DNA from: Colivivens sp964452915
Lineage (GTDB): Bacteria > Bacteroidota > Bacteroidia > Bacteroidales > Bacteroidaceae
DNA: 64,000 nt
Direction of reading: 5' to 3'
NCBI GenBank assembly: GCA_964452915.1
Contig: CAYVNW010000003.1
Location: forward strand, 45,741-109,740
Both the position numbers and the translations under genes were made by a program. Shown one piece after another: positions 45,809 to 55,088 of the stretch. Numbering within the stretch: the stretch's first letter is position 1; each line of letters opens with the position of its first letter. Under the pieces are notes generated by a model. The model had not been told where the DNA came from. It made no database searches and worked only from the letters and a program-made list of their open reading frames with translations.

Positions 45809-45809
45809 A

Positions 45810-45839
45810 TTGCCTTCTCACTCTTTTGTACTAACTTTG
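45810..45839 (+). promoter_or_regulatory. Promoter of the SGNH-MBOAT operon
   Basis: TTG (45810-45812), 19 bp, TAACTTTG (45832-45839), then CA. The start codon of the first gene follows 76 bp later. Confidence 0.75.
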
Positions 45840-45915
45840 CAACTTAATTCAAGCAGCCGACCCATATTGCGGGATTACGCTACATTGAAGTATGAAGGTG
45901 TGAACTAATTGAATA

Positions 45916-47376
45916 ATGATAAAGCGGACATTCTTCCTTGTTCTTTCAGTTATTATTGTGTTGGTGGGAATGTATTTCCTGCCACAAATCACCGTTGCCG
46001 GTTACAAACTTAGACAGGTCAACATTTTGGCTGATGTCATGGCAGACCAAACGAATGCGCCCGCAACTACCACTACAGCCACAGAAAAGGCCAAGGAGGA
46101 GACAATTATAACAGACTACAAAGACAGTGTACCAGAAGGCATGATTCCTATAGAGGACTTCCACGACAGCCTTGGGATCAATCGTGAGATGGACAAATTC
46201 TTTGAAGCGTTGCGGCATACAAAGAAGCGCATTGTCCGTATAGCCTACTTTGGAGACTCATTTGTGGAAGGAGACATTTTGACAGCGACATTACGCGAAC
46301 TGCTTCAACAAAAATACGGAGGTAAAGGAGTGGGCTTCGTAGATATACAGTCACAAATAGCCGGTTTTAGAACCACCGTCCTCAGTTTTAGCCGCGGATG
46401 GACGGAATATTCGGCAATCAACAGCGCAGGAAAAGGTTTCAATCCAAAACTACAAGGGATAAATGGCAGGTATTACATACCTACAGCCGGAGCGAATATT
46501 GACATAAGAGGACAACACCGTGTGTATGCTACACACTTAGACACAGTGCAGACAGCCACCGTGTTTTTTACTCCCACACAAAACCTGTCAATGGACTATT
46601 CGATAAACGACGAAGAATATAAGCCGTTATACACAATGGAGGACGACAGCACGGCGTGCGACAGAGTAGACACTTGCAGTATCAAAGGCAAGATTGGCAA
46701 GGTCAGCATAAAAGTCGCAGGTAACGGCCGCTTCTACGGTATAGCGCTTGAGAATAAAACAGGAATCATATTGGACAACTTCGCAATGCGTGGCAGCATC
46801 GGCTGGCATTTAGGGCAAATCCCGACAGAAGTAATACAGCAGTTTGCAAAAGTCAGACATTATGATTTGATAATCATGCACTTTGGACTAAACATGGCGA
46901 CTCCTACGACTCACAATTATACCGCATTCTGTGAGAAGTTCAAGAAGGGCATCAACAACTTCAGGAAAGCATACCCAAAAGCCAGCTTCCTCATTGTCAG
47001 CATGAGCAACAGGGATGTACGCACAGAAAGGGGCGACTTCCAGACGATGGAAGGAGTTGAGGACCTCGTCGAGGCACAGCGCGGCATGGCAAAGGACGAA
47101 GGCATCGCCTTCTGGAATCTGCAACAAGGAATGGGTGGATCTGGGAGTATGGCACGATTACAAAAACAAGGAAAGGCGAACCGTGACTATACACACATAA
47201 ACTTCCGGGGAGGCGAGGAAATTGGTAAGACCTTTTACAACGTACTGATGAACGGAAAAATGAACTATGACATGCGTAAAGGCTATATCACTAACAAGCA
47301 GCCGCACGGCGGTACAAACCGAACCAACGGCAAGCCTTCCCCCAACCCAATGCCTGAGACGCCGACAATAAAATAA
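45916..47376 (+). CDS. Membrane-anchored SGNH/GDSL hydrolase or acyltransferase
   Basis: 486 residues. An uncleaved N-terminal helix (5-22) anchors it to the inner membrane with the catalytic part in the periplasm. SGNH block I is YFGDSFVEGD (Ser near 114), with a block III-like HFGLNMATPTTHNY and a C-terminal YTHINFRGGEEIG carrying the catalytic Asp/His-type dyad near 425. The C-terminus is low complexity. It is followed with no gap by an MBOAT gene, an arrangement used for O-acetylation of extracellular glycans (AlgI/AlgX- or PatA/PatB-like). The acceptor glycan cannot be told from the sequence. Confidence 0.8.
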   Translation: MIKRTFFLVLSVIIVLVGMYFLPQITVAGYKLRQVNILADVMADQTNAPATTTTATEKAKEETIITDYKDSVPEGMIPIEDFHDSLGINREMDKFFEALRHTKKRIVRIAYFGDSFVEGDILTATLRELLQQKYGGKGVGFVDIQSQIAGFRTTVLSFSRGWTEYSAINSAGKGFNPKLQGINGRYYIPTAGANIDIRGQHRVYATHLDTVQTATVFFTPTQNLSMDYSINDEEYKPLYTMEDDSTACDRVDTCSIKGKIGKVSIKVAGNGRFYGIALENKTGIILDNFAMRGSIGWHLGQIPTEVIQQFAKVRHYDLIIMHFGLNMATPTTHNYTAFCEKFKKGINNFRKAYPKASFLIVSMSNRDVRTERGDFQTMEGVEDLVEAQRGMAKDEGIAFWNLQQGMGGSGSMARLQKQGKANRDYTHINFRGGEEIGKTFYNVLMNGKMNYDMRKGYITNKQPHGGTNRTNGKPSPNPMPETPTIK

Positions 47377-47382
47377 GTGAAC

Positions 47383-48912
47383 ATGTTCAACATAGATATA
47401 CACAAAGTACTGAGCCAACTGACTTATGACTCCTCGCAGCCGATGATATTCAGCAGCGGATTGTTCTTGTGGCTGTTCCTCGCTTTCACCTTTATATATA
47501 TGCTGCTCGAAAAGAAGAACACACTGCGATTGCTGTTTGTAACAGCCTTCTCGTACTACTTCTACTATAAGTCAAGCGGACTCTACTTCTACCTGTTGGC
47601 AATAGTGACAATAAGTGATTTCTTGTTGGCAAAAGGGATTTGCAAAGCACAGACATCGGCAGACGGGAGTTACAAGAAAAACGGCAAGGGAAGGTCGTTA
47701 TTGATATTAAGTCTGATGATCGACTTGGGACTGCTCGCATATTTCAAATATACAAACTTCTTCGGTGAAATCATCGCGGACATCACTGGTGGCACATTCA
47801 AAACCCTCGATATATTCCTACCCGTAGGAATAAGTTTCTTCACCTTTCAATCGCTCAGCTACACAATAGATGTATACAGAGGGCACATAAGACCTCTGAA
47901 CAACATACTTGACTACGCTTTTTATGTAAGCTTCTTTCCACAGCTTGTGGCAGGTCCCATTGTGCGGGCAAGCGACTTCATTCCACAGATACGGAAACCG
48001 CTTGAAGTGACACGTGAGATGTTCGGCACAGGAGTGTTCTTCATTGTCGGAGGGTTGTTTAAGAAGGCTGTCATCAGCGATTATATCAGTATAAACTTCG
48101 TCGAGCGTGTATTCGACGAGCCGACATTATACAGTGGGTTTGAGAACTTGATGGCAGTTTACGGATACGCAATGCAAATTTATTTTGACTTCTCAGGCTA
48201 CAGCGACATGGCAATCGGAATTGCTTTACTACTCGGATTCAAGTTCCCATTAAACTTCAATGCACCATACAAATCGAAAAGCATAACAGAATTTTGGCGC
48301 CGCTGGCACATCAGTTTGTCATCATGGTTGAAAGACTACTTGTACATATCAATGGGCGGAAACAGGAAAGGCAAATTACGTCAATATCTGAATCTTGTCA
48401 TTACAATGCTTTTAGGGGGCCTTTGGCATGGAGCGTCGCTTAATTTCGTTTTATGGGGGGGATTACACGGGCTCATGCTTGTACTCGACAAAATATGGAA
48501 ATCTGTATGTCCAAAACTATCTCCAATCCGGTCAAAGAAGGACAAAAGCAGTAAGCCCAATATGTTTGTATCAGCCATAGGATGGTTCGTCACATTCCAA
48601 CTTATATGCCTTGCATGGGTATTTTTCCGTAGCAGCTCATACGAAAACGCATTTGCTATGCTGGAACAAATAGCCACACATTTCCAACCTACTGTAATTA
48701 TGCAATGGCTTACAGGTTACTGGCCGGTGGCAATACTCATGGCATTGGGATTTATTCTTCACTTCATGCCACAACGGCTTTCATTAATGACTAGAAACTT
48801 AGTCATTAAATCTCCATTTGTGGCACAGGTCTTGTTGATTGTCATTGTCATCTATATCGTCATTCAAATCAAGTCGAGCGACGTGCAACCATTCATTTAC
48901 TTCCAATTCTAA
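47383..48912 (+). CDS. MBOAT-family O-acyltransferase, AlgI-like
   Basis: About 509 residues from the ATG at 47383; a GTG at 47377, directly after the upstream stop, is an alternative. Around eleven membrane helices, with the family blocks FLPVGISFFTFQSLSYTIDV, FFPQLVAGPIVRASDFIPQI, FDFSGYSDMAIGIALLLGF and the catalytic-histidine motif GGLWHGASLNFVLWGGLHG (His near 349). MBOAT proteins pass acetyl groups across the inner membrane to a periplasmic partner, here most likely the SGNH protein just upstream. Confidence 0.93.
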   Translation: MFNIDIHKVLSQLTYDSSQPMIFSSGLFLWLFLAFTFIYMLLEKKNTLRLLFVTAFSYYFYYKSSGLYFYLLAIVTISDFLLAKGICKAQTSADGSYKKNGKGRSLLILSLMIDLGLLAYFKYTNFFGEIIADITGGTFKTLDIFLPVGISFFTFQSLSYTIDVYRGHIRPLNNILDYAFYVSFFPQLVAGPIVRASDFIPQIRKPLEVTREMFGTGVFFIVGGLFKKAVISDYISINFVERVFDEPTLYSGFENLMAVYGYAMQIYFDFSGYSDMAIGIALLLGFKFPLNFNAPYKSKSITEFWRRWHISLSSWLKDYLYISMGGNRKGKLRQYLNLVITMLLGGLWHGASLNFVLWGGLHGLMLVLDKIWKSVCPKLSPIRSKKDKSSKPNMFVSAIGWFVTFQLICLAWVFFRSSSYENAFAMLEQIATHFQPTVIMQWLTGYWPVAILMALGFILHFMPQRLSLMTRNLVIKSPFVAQVLLIVIVIYIVIQIKSSDVQPFIYFQF

Positions 48913-48958
48913 GAGGAACAAGCACAGCGTTATTACATACCACTACATGCTGTCTTAA

Positions 48959-49014
48959 TGAATACAACGTCAAACTGCGCCATAAGATTTGAAGGCGAAT
49001 CAGCGTTGTATTCA
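48959..49014. repeat. 11-bp inverted repeat at the MBOAT/GH30 junction
   Basis: TGAATACAACG (48959-48969) and CGTTGTATTCA (49004-49014) are perfect inverted copies, 34 bp apart, with a further CGCC/GGCG pair inside. The right arm overlaps the -33 region of the GH30 promoter. It could be a terminator for the upstream operon (no T tract follows on the plus strand) or an operator for the glycosidase genes. Confidence 0.6.
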
Positions 49015-49033
49015 ATAATTATTTGTATCTTTG
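49005..49033 (+). promoter_or_regulatory. Promoter of GH30-GH43-ribD
   Basis: GTTG (49005-49008), 17-bp spacer, TATCTTTG (49026-49033), then CA. Spacer is 2 bp short of the usual 19. The leader is about 50 nt. Confidence 0.65.
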
Positions 49034-49088
49034 CAACTTGAACATATACAATTACAACGTCTAATCTATTAAACGAATTACTTCTTAT

Positions 49089-50597
49089 ATGAATAAATTA
49101 TCGCAATTGACCATGGCGGTGTTGATGGCAACAGCCGTATGCGATCACGCTACCGCACAAAGTGCCACCAAATACACTACGACCGAAAACGATGTATGGA
49201 AGGTATCAAAGGCAAGTCTCAACGGCAAACCAGAAGGCAAGACCGTGGTCACGATCAAAGGCGACGAGAAAGGCACCACATTCCAGGCATGGGGTACGAC
49301 ATTCAACGAACTTGATTGGGACGCATTCAACCTGCTCAGCAGAGACAACCAAGACGAGATTATGCGGAACCTCTTCTCTCCCGATGGAGACCTGCATTTC
49401 ACACATGGGCGTGTAAGCATGAATGCCAACGACTATTCACGCAGTTGGTACAGTTGCGATGATGTCGTAGGAGACCTCGGACTGAAATATTTCAATATTG
49501 AACGCGACAAGCGCAATATAATTCCGCTGGCACGCGCTGCCCAGAAATACTATCCGGACCTGAAACTTTTCATGAGTCCGTGGAGTCCGCCAACATGGAT
49601 GAAGATCAACCAGGACTACCCTGTATCGCCAAGCCAATATAACACTATGGATCAACGCCAAAGTTATCTTCTTTATATGGACGACGGAAAACAAGTCGAC
49701 GCGGATGAGATGAAACTGCTCGGTGACAGAAACGGAGTGTTTCCCCGCAGACTCGCCTCACAAGATTATTTCATTCAAGATCCGCGTTACCTACAATGCT
49801 ATGCCAACATGTTCTGCAAATTCATTGACTTGTATGCCGAGCAAGGGTTACCAATCACAAAAGTCATGTACCAAAACGAGGCATATTCGTATACGCCATA
49901 TCCTGGGTGCGCTTGGACGGCTGAAGGGACTTTGCGGTTCAACAATGACTTCCTCGCACCTACACTTGCACAGAAACATCCAGAGGTTGAGTTGTGGATA
50001 GGTACATTCAATACGAACCGCCTGGACTACGTAGAAAAAATTCTTGATGACAAAACACTGCAAGCCAACGTCAAGGGCATAGGAACACAATGGGAATGCA
50101 GGAACAACCTTCCTGAAATGCGGAAACGTTACCCAAACCACCGCTTCATGGTAAGTGAAAGTGAATGTGGTAACGGCTCAATGGATTGGAAGGCAGGCGA
50201 GCATACGTTTCTGCTCCTTTCCGATAATCTCGGTAACGGATGTGATGAATACTACAATTGGAACTTTATACTTACTGACAACGGAATTTCACCTTGGGGA
50301 TGGACACAAAACGCACTAATACAAGTTGACAGCAAAACACGGCAGATGAGATATACAGCAGAATACTATGCGTACAAACATTTCAGTCACTTCATTGACC
50401 CTGGTGTTCAAATGGTTGGATATGCAGGGCGAGAATACAACAACACCCCTGTCGTAGTGTTCAAGAAAGGAAAAGAATATATAGTGACGGCCGGTAACTT
50501 CACAGACACAGAATCTGTTTTATCAGTTAAAATAGTGAACAAGTATCTGAATATTAAGACTGCGCCACACTCATTCAACACATACATAACGAAATAA
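49089..50597 (+). CDS. Secreted glycoside hydrolase family 30
   Basis: 502 residues. Signal peptide (MAVLMATAVCDHATAQ). The (beta/alpha)8 core shows GH30 features: WGTTFNELDWDAFNLLSRDN, FMSPWSPPTWMK, the acid/base Glu in YQNEAYS near residue 263, the nucleophile Glu in MVSESECGNG near 357-359, and ISPWGWTQNALI; a C-terminal beta domain (about 430-502) follows. GH30 enzymes cut beta-glucans, xylans or glucosylceramide; the neighbour GH43 suggests plant or fungal polysaccharide side-chain removal but the linkage is not known. No SusC/SusD pair is nearby. Confidence 0.9.
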   Translation: MNKLSQLTMAVLMATAVCDHATAQSATKYTTTENDVWKVSKASLNGKPEGKTVVTIKGDEKGTTFQAWGTTFNELDWDAFNLLSRDNQDEIMRNLFSPDGDLHFTHGRVSMNANDYSRSWYSCDDVVGDLGLKYFNIERDKRNIIPLARAAQKYYPDLKLFMSPWSPPTWMKINQDYPVSPSQYNTMDQRQSYLLYMDDGKQVDADEMKLLGDRNGVFPRRLASQDYFIQDPRYLQCYANMFCKFIDLYAEQGLPITKVMYQNEAYSYTPYPGCAWTAEGTLRFNNDFLAPTLAQKHPEVELWIGTFNTNRLDYVEKILDDKTLQANVKGIGTQWECRNNLPEMRKRYPNHRFMVSESECGNGSMDWKAGEHTFLLLSDNLGNGCDEYYNWNFILTDNGISPWGWTQNALIQVDSKTRQMRYTAEYYAYKHFSHFIDPGVQMVGYAGREYNNTPVVVFKKGKEYIVTAGNFTDTESVLSVKIVNKYLNIKTAPHSFNTYITK

Positions 50598-50606
50598 CGC
50601 ACTACA

Positions 50607-52622
50607 ATGAACAAATTACAATTATCACTTATACTATACCTCATTTCAGCTACGACATGTAGCATTTCAGCACAAAAATGGAATGACAATACAGATGGGC
50701 TATACCGTTGGAGAGCAACACAAAACCCAATTATAACGCATAAACACACCGCAGACCCTGCCCCGTTTGTGAAAGGCGACACCCTGTACTTATATACGGG
50801 AATAGATTATGCAGGCAATCAAAGCAGATATAGGATGTATGAATGGGGATTATTTACAACCACCGACATGGTTACGTGGACCGAACATCCGAGTCCCTTA
50901 CATGTCGATGAATTCAAGTGGCAGAATTCCCATAATGCATACGCAGCCCACGTGATTGAACGTAATGGCAAATACTACTTCTACATCAGTACCAATTGGT
51001 GTGGTATAGGAGTAGCCGTAGGTGACTCCCCTTACGGACCTTTTAAAGATGCTCTTGGAAAACAGCTCCTCACAAATGCCAACTGTCCTGGTACTTCCCA
51101 CTCATGGGCATGCATCGACCCTGCTGTTATTATTGACGACGACGGACAGGCTTGGATATATTGGGGAAACAGGAAGTGCTATGCTGCGAAGTTGAAACCT
51201 AATATGATTGAGATTGATGGCGAAATCAAAGACATCACTCCGGCGTATTCCTCATTCACCGAAGCTCCATGGGTCCATAAACATAATGGCAAGTACTACC
51301 TGTCGTTTGCGTGTGGGTGGCCTGAGAAACTGGGTTATGCCGTAAGCGACAATCCCGACGGACCATTCGAATACAAAGGTATATTTTCGGAAGTCTCGGG
51401 CAATTCCAATACCACCCACCCTGGAATCGTAGAATTCAAAGGCAAGACTATTTTATTCACGCACAACGGAGCTCTTAACGACGGGTCAGGATATAGCCGC
51501 AGTGTTTGTGCACAGGAGCTGAAATACGACAATGAAGGCAACATACTGAAATGCGACATAACGACCGACGGAGTGCCGTTCATCAAGCCAGACAACGGCA
51601 ACATAAGTCAGACAATACCTACTACACCTAAGACTGAGGCATACTTGTTTACATACTTTGAGGGCAGTGGTGACAACCAGGAGTCTTTGCGTTTCGGGGT
51701 AAGCGAGGACGCAGTGAATTGGCATGCATTAAATGGCAACCAGCCAATACTTAACAGCAAGGATATTTCAAACACAGGCGGTATCCGCGACCCTCATATT
51801 CTCCGTGGAGCCAAAGGCGACGGCTACTATATTGTAGCTACCGACATGTACACAAAAAAGAATGGATGGGGATTCAACCCGGGGATCGTACTACTGCATT
51901 CCAACGACCTCGTACACTGGAGTCATGCGGCAATTGATTTTACAGAGCAATATCCAAACCAATTTGACAATGTGCAATGGGTTTGGGCTCCGCAAACAGT
52001 TTATGATACTAAGGCTGACAAGTACTTGATTTATTTCACTATAAAATATAAAGATGCACAAGAGCCCGATTCTGTCAACCCTAAACGTTCCACACTCGAC
52101 TTCTATTGTGCATACGCCAATAAAGACTTCACCGGCTTCGAGGACGTTCCACATCTCATGTGGAGTCCGACCTATGGTGCTATCGATGGTGACATCATTC
52201 CGGGGGAGGATGGTTTATACCATTTCTTCTATAAGGGAAACGTAAAGGATTCCAAAGGGAAAGAATATAAAAACGGCATCAAGCAAGCCGTGTCATCATC
52301 TTTGTATGGCCCGTGGTTTGAAGACGACCTGTTTATTGATGCCTACCAAGACAGCCGCACAGGAGTAGAAGGCTCGGGCGTATTCAAACTCAATGAGAAA
52401 GATTGCAAACATGGCAAGACCGAATATATTTTGATGTACGACCTTTATGGAAGCGGCAAATATGAATTCCAGCGGACAAACAACTTAATCGACTTCACTC
52501 ATCAGCCGGAGTCATTTACAAAGGATTTCTTCCCGCGTCACGGCACAGTCCTGCCCATTACAAAAAAGGAACTCAGAGTCCTCGAAAAAGCTTTTGGTAG
52601 TAAAAAAACAGAATTGCGATGA
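50607..52622 (+). CDS. Secreted protein with two GH43-type beta-propellers
   Basis: 671 residues. Signal peptide (ends SISAQ). First propeller (about 30-335): catalytic base Asp in TADPAPFVKGDTLYLYTG near 50, middle Asp in CIDPAVIIDDDGQAWIYWG, general acid Glu in SFTEAPWVHKHNGKYYLSF near 218. Second propeller-like half (about 345-660): IRDPHILRGAKGDGYYIVAT near 395, WVWAPQTVYDTKADKYLIYF, GAIDGDIIPGEDGLYHFFYK. Two GH43-like units in one chain is unusual; the second may be a second catalytic unit or a pseudo-enzyme. Acts outside the cytoplasm, probably on arabinose- or xylose-containing glycans. Ends in a 4-bp overlap with ribD. Confidence 0.88.
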   Translation: MNKLQLSLILYLISATTCSISAQKWNDNTDGLYRWRATQNPIITHKHTADPAPFVKGDTLYLYTGIDYAGNQSRYRMYEWGLFTTTDMVTWTEHPSPLHVDEFKWQNSHNAYAAHVIERNGKYYFYISTNWCGIGVAVGDSPYGPFKDALGKQLLTNANCPGTSHSWACIDPAVIIDDDGQAWIYWGNRKCYAAKLKPNMIEIDGEIKDITPAYSSFTEAPWVHKHNGKYYLSFACGWPEKLGYAVSDNPDGPFEYKGIFSEVSGNSNTTHPGIVEFKGKTILFTHNGALNDGSGYSRSVCAQELKYDNEGNILKCDITTDGVPFIKPDNGNISQTIPTTPKTEAYLFTYFEGSGDNQESLRFGVSEDAVNWHALNGNQPILNSKDISNTGGIRDPHILRGAKGDGYYIVATDMYTKKNGWGFNPGIVLLHSNDLVHWSHAAIDFTEQYPNQFDNVQWVWAPQTVYDTKADKYLIYFTIKYKDAQEPDSVNPKRSTLDFYCAYANKDFTGFEDVPHLMWSPTYGAIDGDIIPGEDGLYHFFYKGNVKDSKGKEYKNGIKQAVSSSLYGPWFEDDLFIDAYQDSRTGVEGSGVFKLNEKDCKHGKTEYILMYDLYGSGKYEFQRTNNLIDFTHQPESFTKDFFPRHGTVLPITKKELRVLEKAFGSKKTELR

Positions 52623-53647
52623 CACAAGACGAGCAATATATGCACAGATGCCTGCAACTTGCCAAGAACGGCAGGCAAAACGCACAGCCCAACCCTATGG
52701 TAGGAGCCGTAATTGTACACAATGGAAGGATTATCGGTGAGGGATACCATGTTCGTTGTGGCGAGGGGCATGCAGAGGTAAATGCTTTTGCATCAGTCAA
52801 GGCCGAAGATGAGAAATTATTGCACGACTCAACTATCTATGTCAGTCTGGAACCATGTAGCCATTACGGGAAGACTCCACCATGTGCCGATTTGATAATC
52901 AGAAAAGGAATAAAGAGAGTTGTTGTAGGTTGCCAGGATCCTTTCGCTAAGGTACAAGGCAGAGGAATACAAAAGATTCGCGATGCAGGTATAATAGTTG
53001 ACGTCGGTATTTGTGAAGAAGAATGTAAGAAATTGAACAAGGTTTTCTTTACGTACCACCAATATGGCAGACCATACATCACATTGAAATGGGCTCAAAG
53101 CAGCGATGGTTTCATAGGAGCTTTTGACGCTCATGGCAACTGTAAACAAGCAGCAATATCCGATCAATACACCAGAATGCACGCACACAAGCTGCGGACA
53201 CAGAGCCAGGCAATTCTTGTAGGCAAAAACACATATTATTGCGACCACCCTTCACTTACTACACGCTATTGGTACGGTCCGGATCCCAAACGCATTATTC
53301 TCACACACGACAAAAATATAATGGGAAAAGATAGAATAAGCATAACGGACAATAACACTATCGTCACCGGCGGTAACATTTATGACATTATGTCGGAACT
53401 GCACGATGACGGAATACAGTCGCTGTTGGTTGAGGGAGGCCGTAACGTGTTACAAGAATTCATCGATGCACGCTTGTGGGACGAGGCATACATGGAGCAA
53501 GGGCCCCATCCAATTGGGCAAGGAACTGTTTCCCCAATATTACCATCAGACGTCTCAGTTGATAAAGAATTCATAACGTGGTTCGGAAGGCTCATCACAC
53601 ACTATACAAACCTAAAAATCAACCGAGGTAAAGACAATAAACTATAA
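52619..53647 (+). CDS. ribD: Bifunctional riboflavin deaminase/reductase RibD
   Basis: 342 residues. Deaminase domain (1-145) with the zinc motif HAEVNAF and PCSHYGKTPPC; reductase domain (150-342) with ITLKWAQSSDGFIGAF and LLVEGGRNVLQEFID. It performs the second and third steps of riboflavin synthesis. The start codon overlaps the GH43 stop (ATGA), so it is expected to be translated from the glycosidase mRNA, an odd partnership for a biosynthetic gene; no separate promoter was seen. Confidence 0.96.
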   Translation: MTQDEQYMHRCLQLAKNGRQNAQPNPMVGAVIVHNGRIIGEGYHVRCGEGHAEVNAFASVKAEDEKLLHDSTIYVSLEPCSHYGKTPPCADLIIRKGIKRVVVGCQDPFAKVQGRGIQKIRDAGIIVDVGICEEECKKLNKVFFTYHQYGRPYITLKWAQSSDGFIGAFDAHGNCKQAAISDQYTRMHAHKLRTQSQAILVGKNTYYCDHPSLTTRYWYGPDPKRIILTHDKNIMGKDRISITDNNTIVTGGNIYDIMSELHDDGIQSLLVEGGRNVLQEFIDARLWDEAYMEQGPHPIGQGTVSPILPSDVSVDKEFITWFGRLITHYTNLKINRGKDNKL

Positions 53648-53717
53648 AACACCACAGAAAATCATATAAAAATAATTAAAAGTCCGTCAAGCACTTCCAT
53701 ATAGCAAAAATAGTTCG

Positions 53718-53725
53718 TATTTTTG
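53718..53725 (+). promoter_or_regulatory. -7 box for the DUF6242 gene and following cluster
   Basis: TATTTTTG, 20 bp before the ATG at 53745. No clear -33 partner. A short leader is implied. Confidence 0.45.
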
Positions 53726-53744
53726 TATTTCAAACGTGATTAAA

Positions 53745-55082
53745 ATGAGGGAATACATATCTATATATATTGTAATTATTTTGGGGTTCATGACAGGGTC
53801 GGTGTCTTCATGCATATCAAGTGACGACGTAGAAGAGACTCCACAATGTGTCATAACCAGTTTTTCTGTCGGCGATATAACAACAACATTGTATACGACC
53901 GCCTCCGATGGGACAGACAGTACATACACACGAACCATAGGCGGAAGTAGCATAAAGTTCAACATAGACCAAATAAATGGTCACATATATTCCGTAGACT
54001 CACTGCCAAGTTGGACGAATCTCACAAGAGTTGTTCCAAGTATCAGTTGCAGTGGAACCCTTTATGCAAAACTCAACAACGATGACACTTACTATGTAGT
54101 GACAAGCGGTTCCGACTCTATAGATCTGTCCACACCAATGGACTTTCTGGTGGTCGCAACCGACGGTGTATCGAGCCGGCACTACACCGCTGTGATATAT
54201 AAATATTCAGCAAATGCTGACTCATTGTTGTGGACACCTGTCGAAAATAACCTTCAACTGACTGCAAGTCAGAAGTTAGTTAGCTACAACGGGCAACTAT
54301 ATGTGTTTGCGGATTATGAGGGAGAGCAATCTGTCAGCATCTCACAAGACGGCTCCATTTGGAGCGATCCTGCGACATTGCAATATACAACCGACAGCAT
54401 TGATTTAAACTCCATTATAATATTTGATGCTAAAATGTATGCAACAAATGGCAATCATTCAATATATTCTTCAGAAGACGGCATCAGATGGAGCGTGGCA
54501 TCAGACAAACCGGTTGAATCTCTATTGGCAAGCGATCCTGTCTACCTGTACGCTTTTGATGGAAATAAAATCATTGCGACACGCGACTTAGTGAACTGGG
54601 ATACTTGCGGAGAGAATAACATTGATAAAATACCTGAACGATGCATATCAGCAGTGTCGTACCCGACACGTACCAATCAATCTCTCTACGTATGTGTGTG
54701 CGTGGGACTAACGGACTCCGTACAAGACAATGCAGCAGTCTGGTATAAGGTAACAGCAGATGAGGCATCGAGCAACCAAACATGGGATTACATAACAGTA
54801 ACAGCAGAAAATGAGAACCCACTTCCTGCATTACAAAACCTATCTGTATTGTACTACGACAATGCTCTCTATGCATTCGGAGGTAACAACGACATATTTT
54901 ATAAATCAGAAGATAACGGCATCACATGGTGGGAAGTCACACAATATCAGTATCTGCCATCAGATGCGATTGCCTACAAGCCAATTGCATCAGCCATAGA
55001 AGGTTATTACATCTATATGATTCAGACTGATGACGAAGGAAAGGCAAAAGTGTGGAAGGGTATACTCAACAAGTTTAGATAA
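53745..55082 (+). CDS. DUF6242-type lipoprotein
   Basis: About 445 residues from the ATG at 53745 (a GTG 9 bp earlier is an alternative). Signal peptide with lipobox VSSC, then a beta-sandwich N-terminal region (about 35-165) and a propeller-like part with repeated short blocks: LVSYNGQLYVFADYEG, IIIFDAKMYATNGNHSIYSS, SVLYYDNALYAFGGNNDIFY, each followed by an Asp-Gly-x-x-W unit (DGSIWSDP, DGIRWSVA, NGITWWEV). This fits the DUF6242 family of Bacteroidetes surface lipoproteins of unknown function. It precedes the bamA cluster by 6 bp, suggesting an envelope role. Confidence 0.8.
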   Translation: MREYISIYIVIILGFMTGSVSSCISSDDVEETPQCVITSFSVGDITTTLYTTASDGTDSTYTRTIGGSSIKFNIDQINGHIYSVDSLPSWTNLTRVVPSISCSGTLYAKLNNDDTYYVVTSGSDSIDLSTPMDFLVVATDGVSSRHYTAVIYKYSANADSLLWTPVENNLQLTASQKLVSYNGQLYVFADYEGEQSVSISQDGSIWSDPATLQYTTDSIDLNSIIIFDAKMYATNGNHSIYSSEDGIRWSVASDKPVESLLASDPVYLYAFDGNKIIATRDLVNWDTCGENNIDKIPERCISAVSYPTRTNQSLYVCVCVGLTDSVQDNAAVWYKVTADEASSNQTWDYITVTAENENPLPALQNLSVLYYDNALYAFGGNNDIFYKSEDNGITWWEVTQYQYLPSDAIAYKPIASAIEGYYIYMIQTDDEGKAKVWKGILNKFR

Positions 55083-55088
55083 CAGCGG

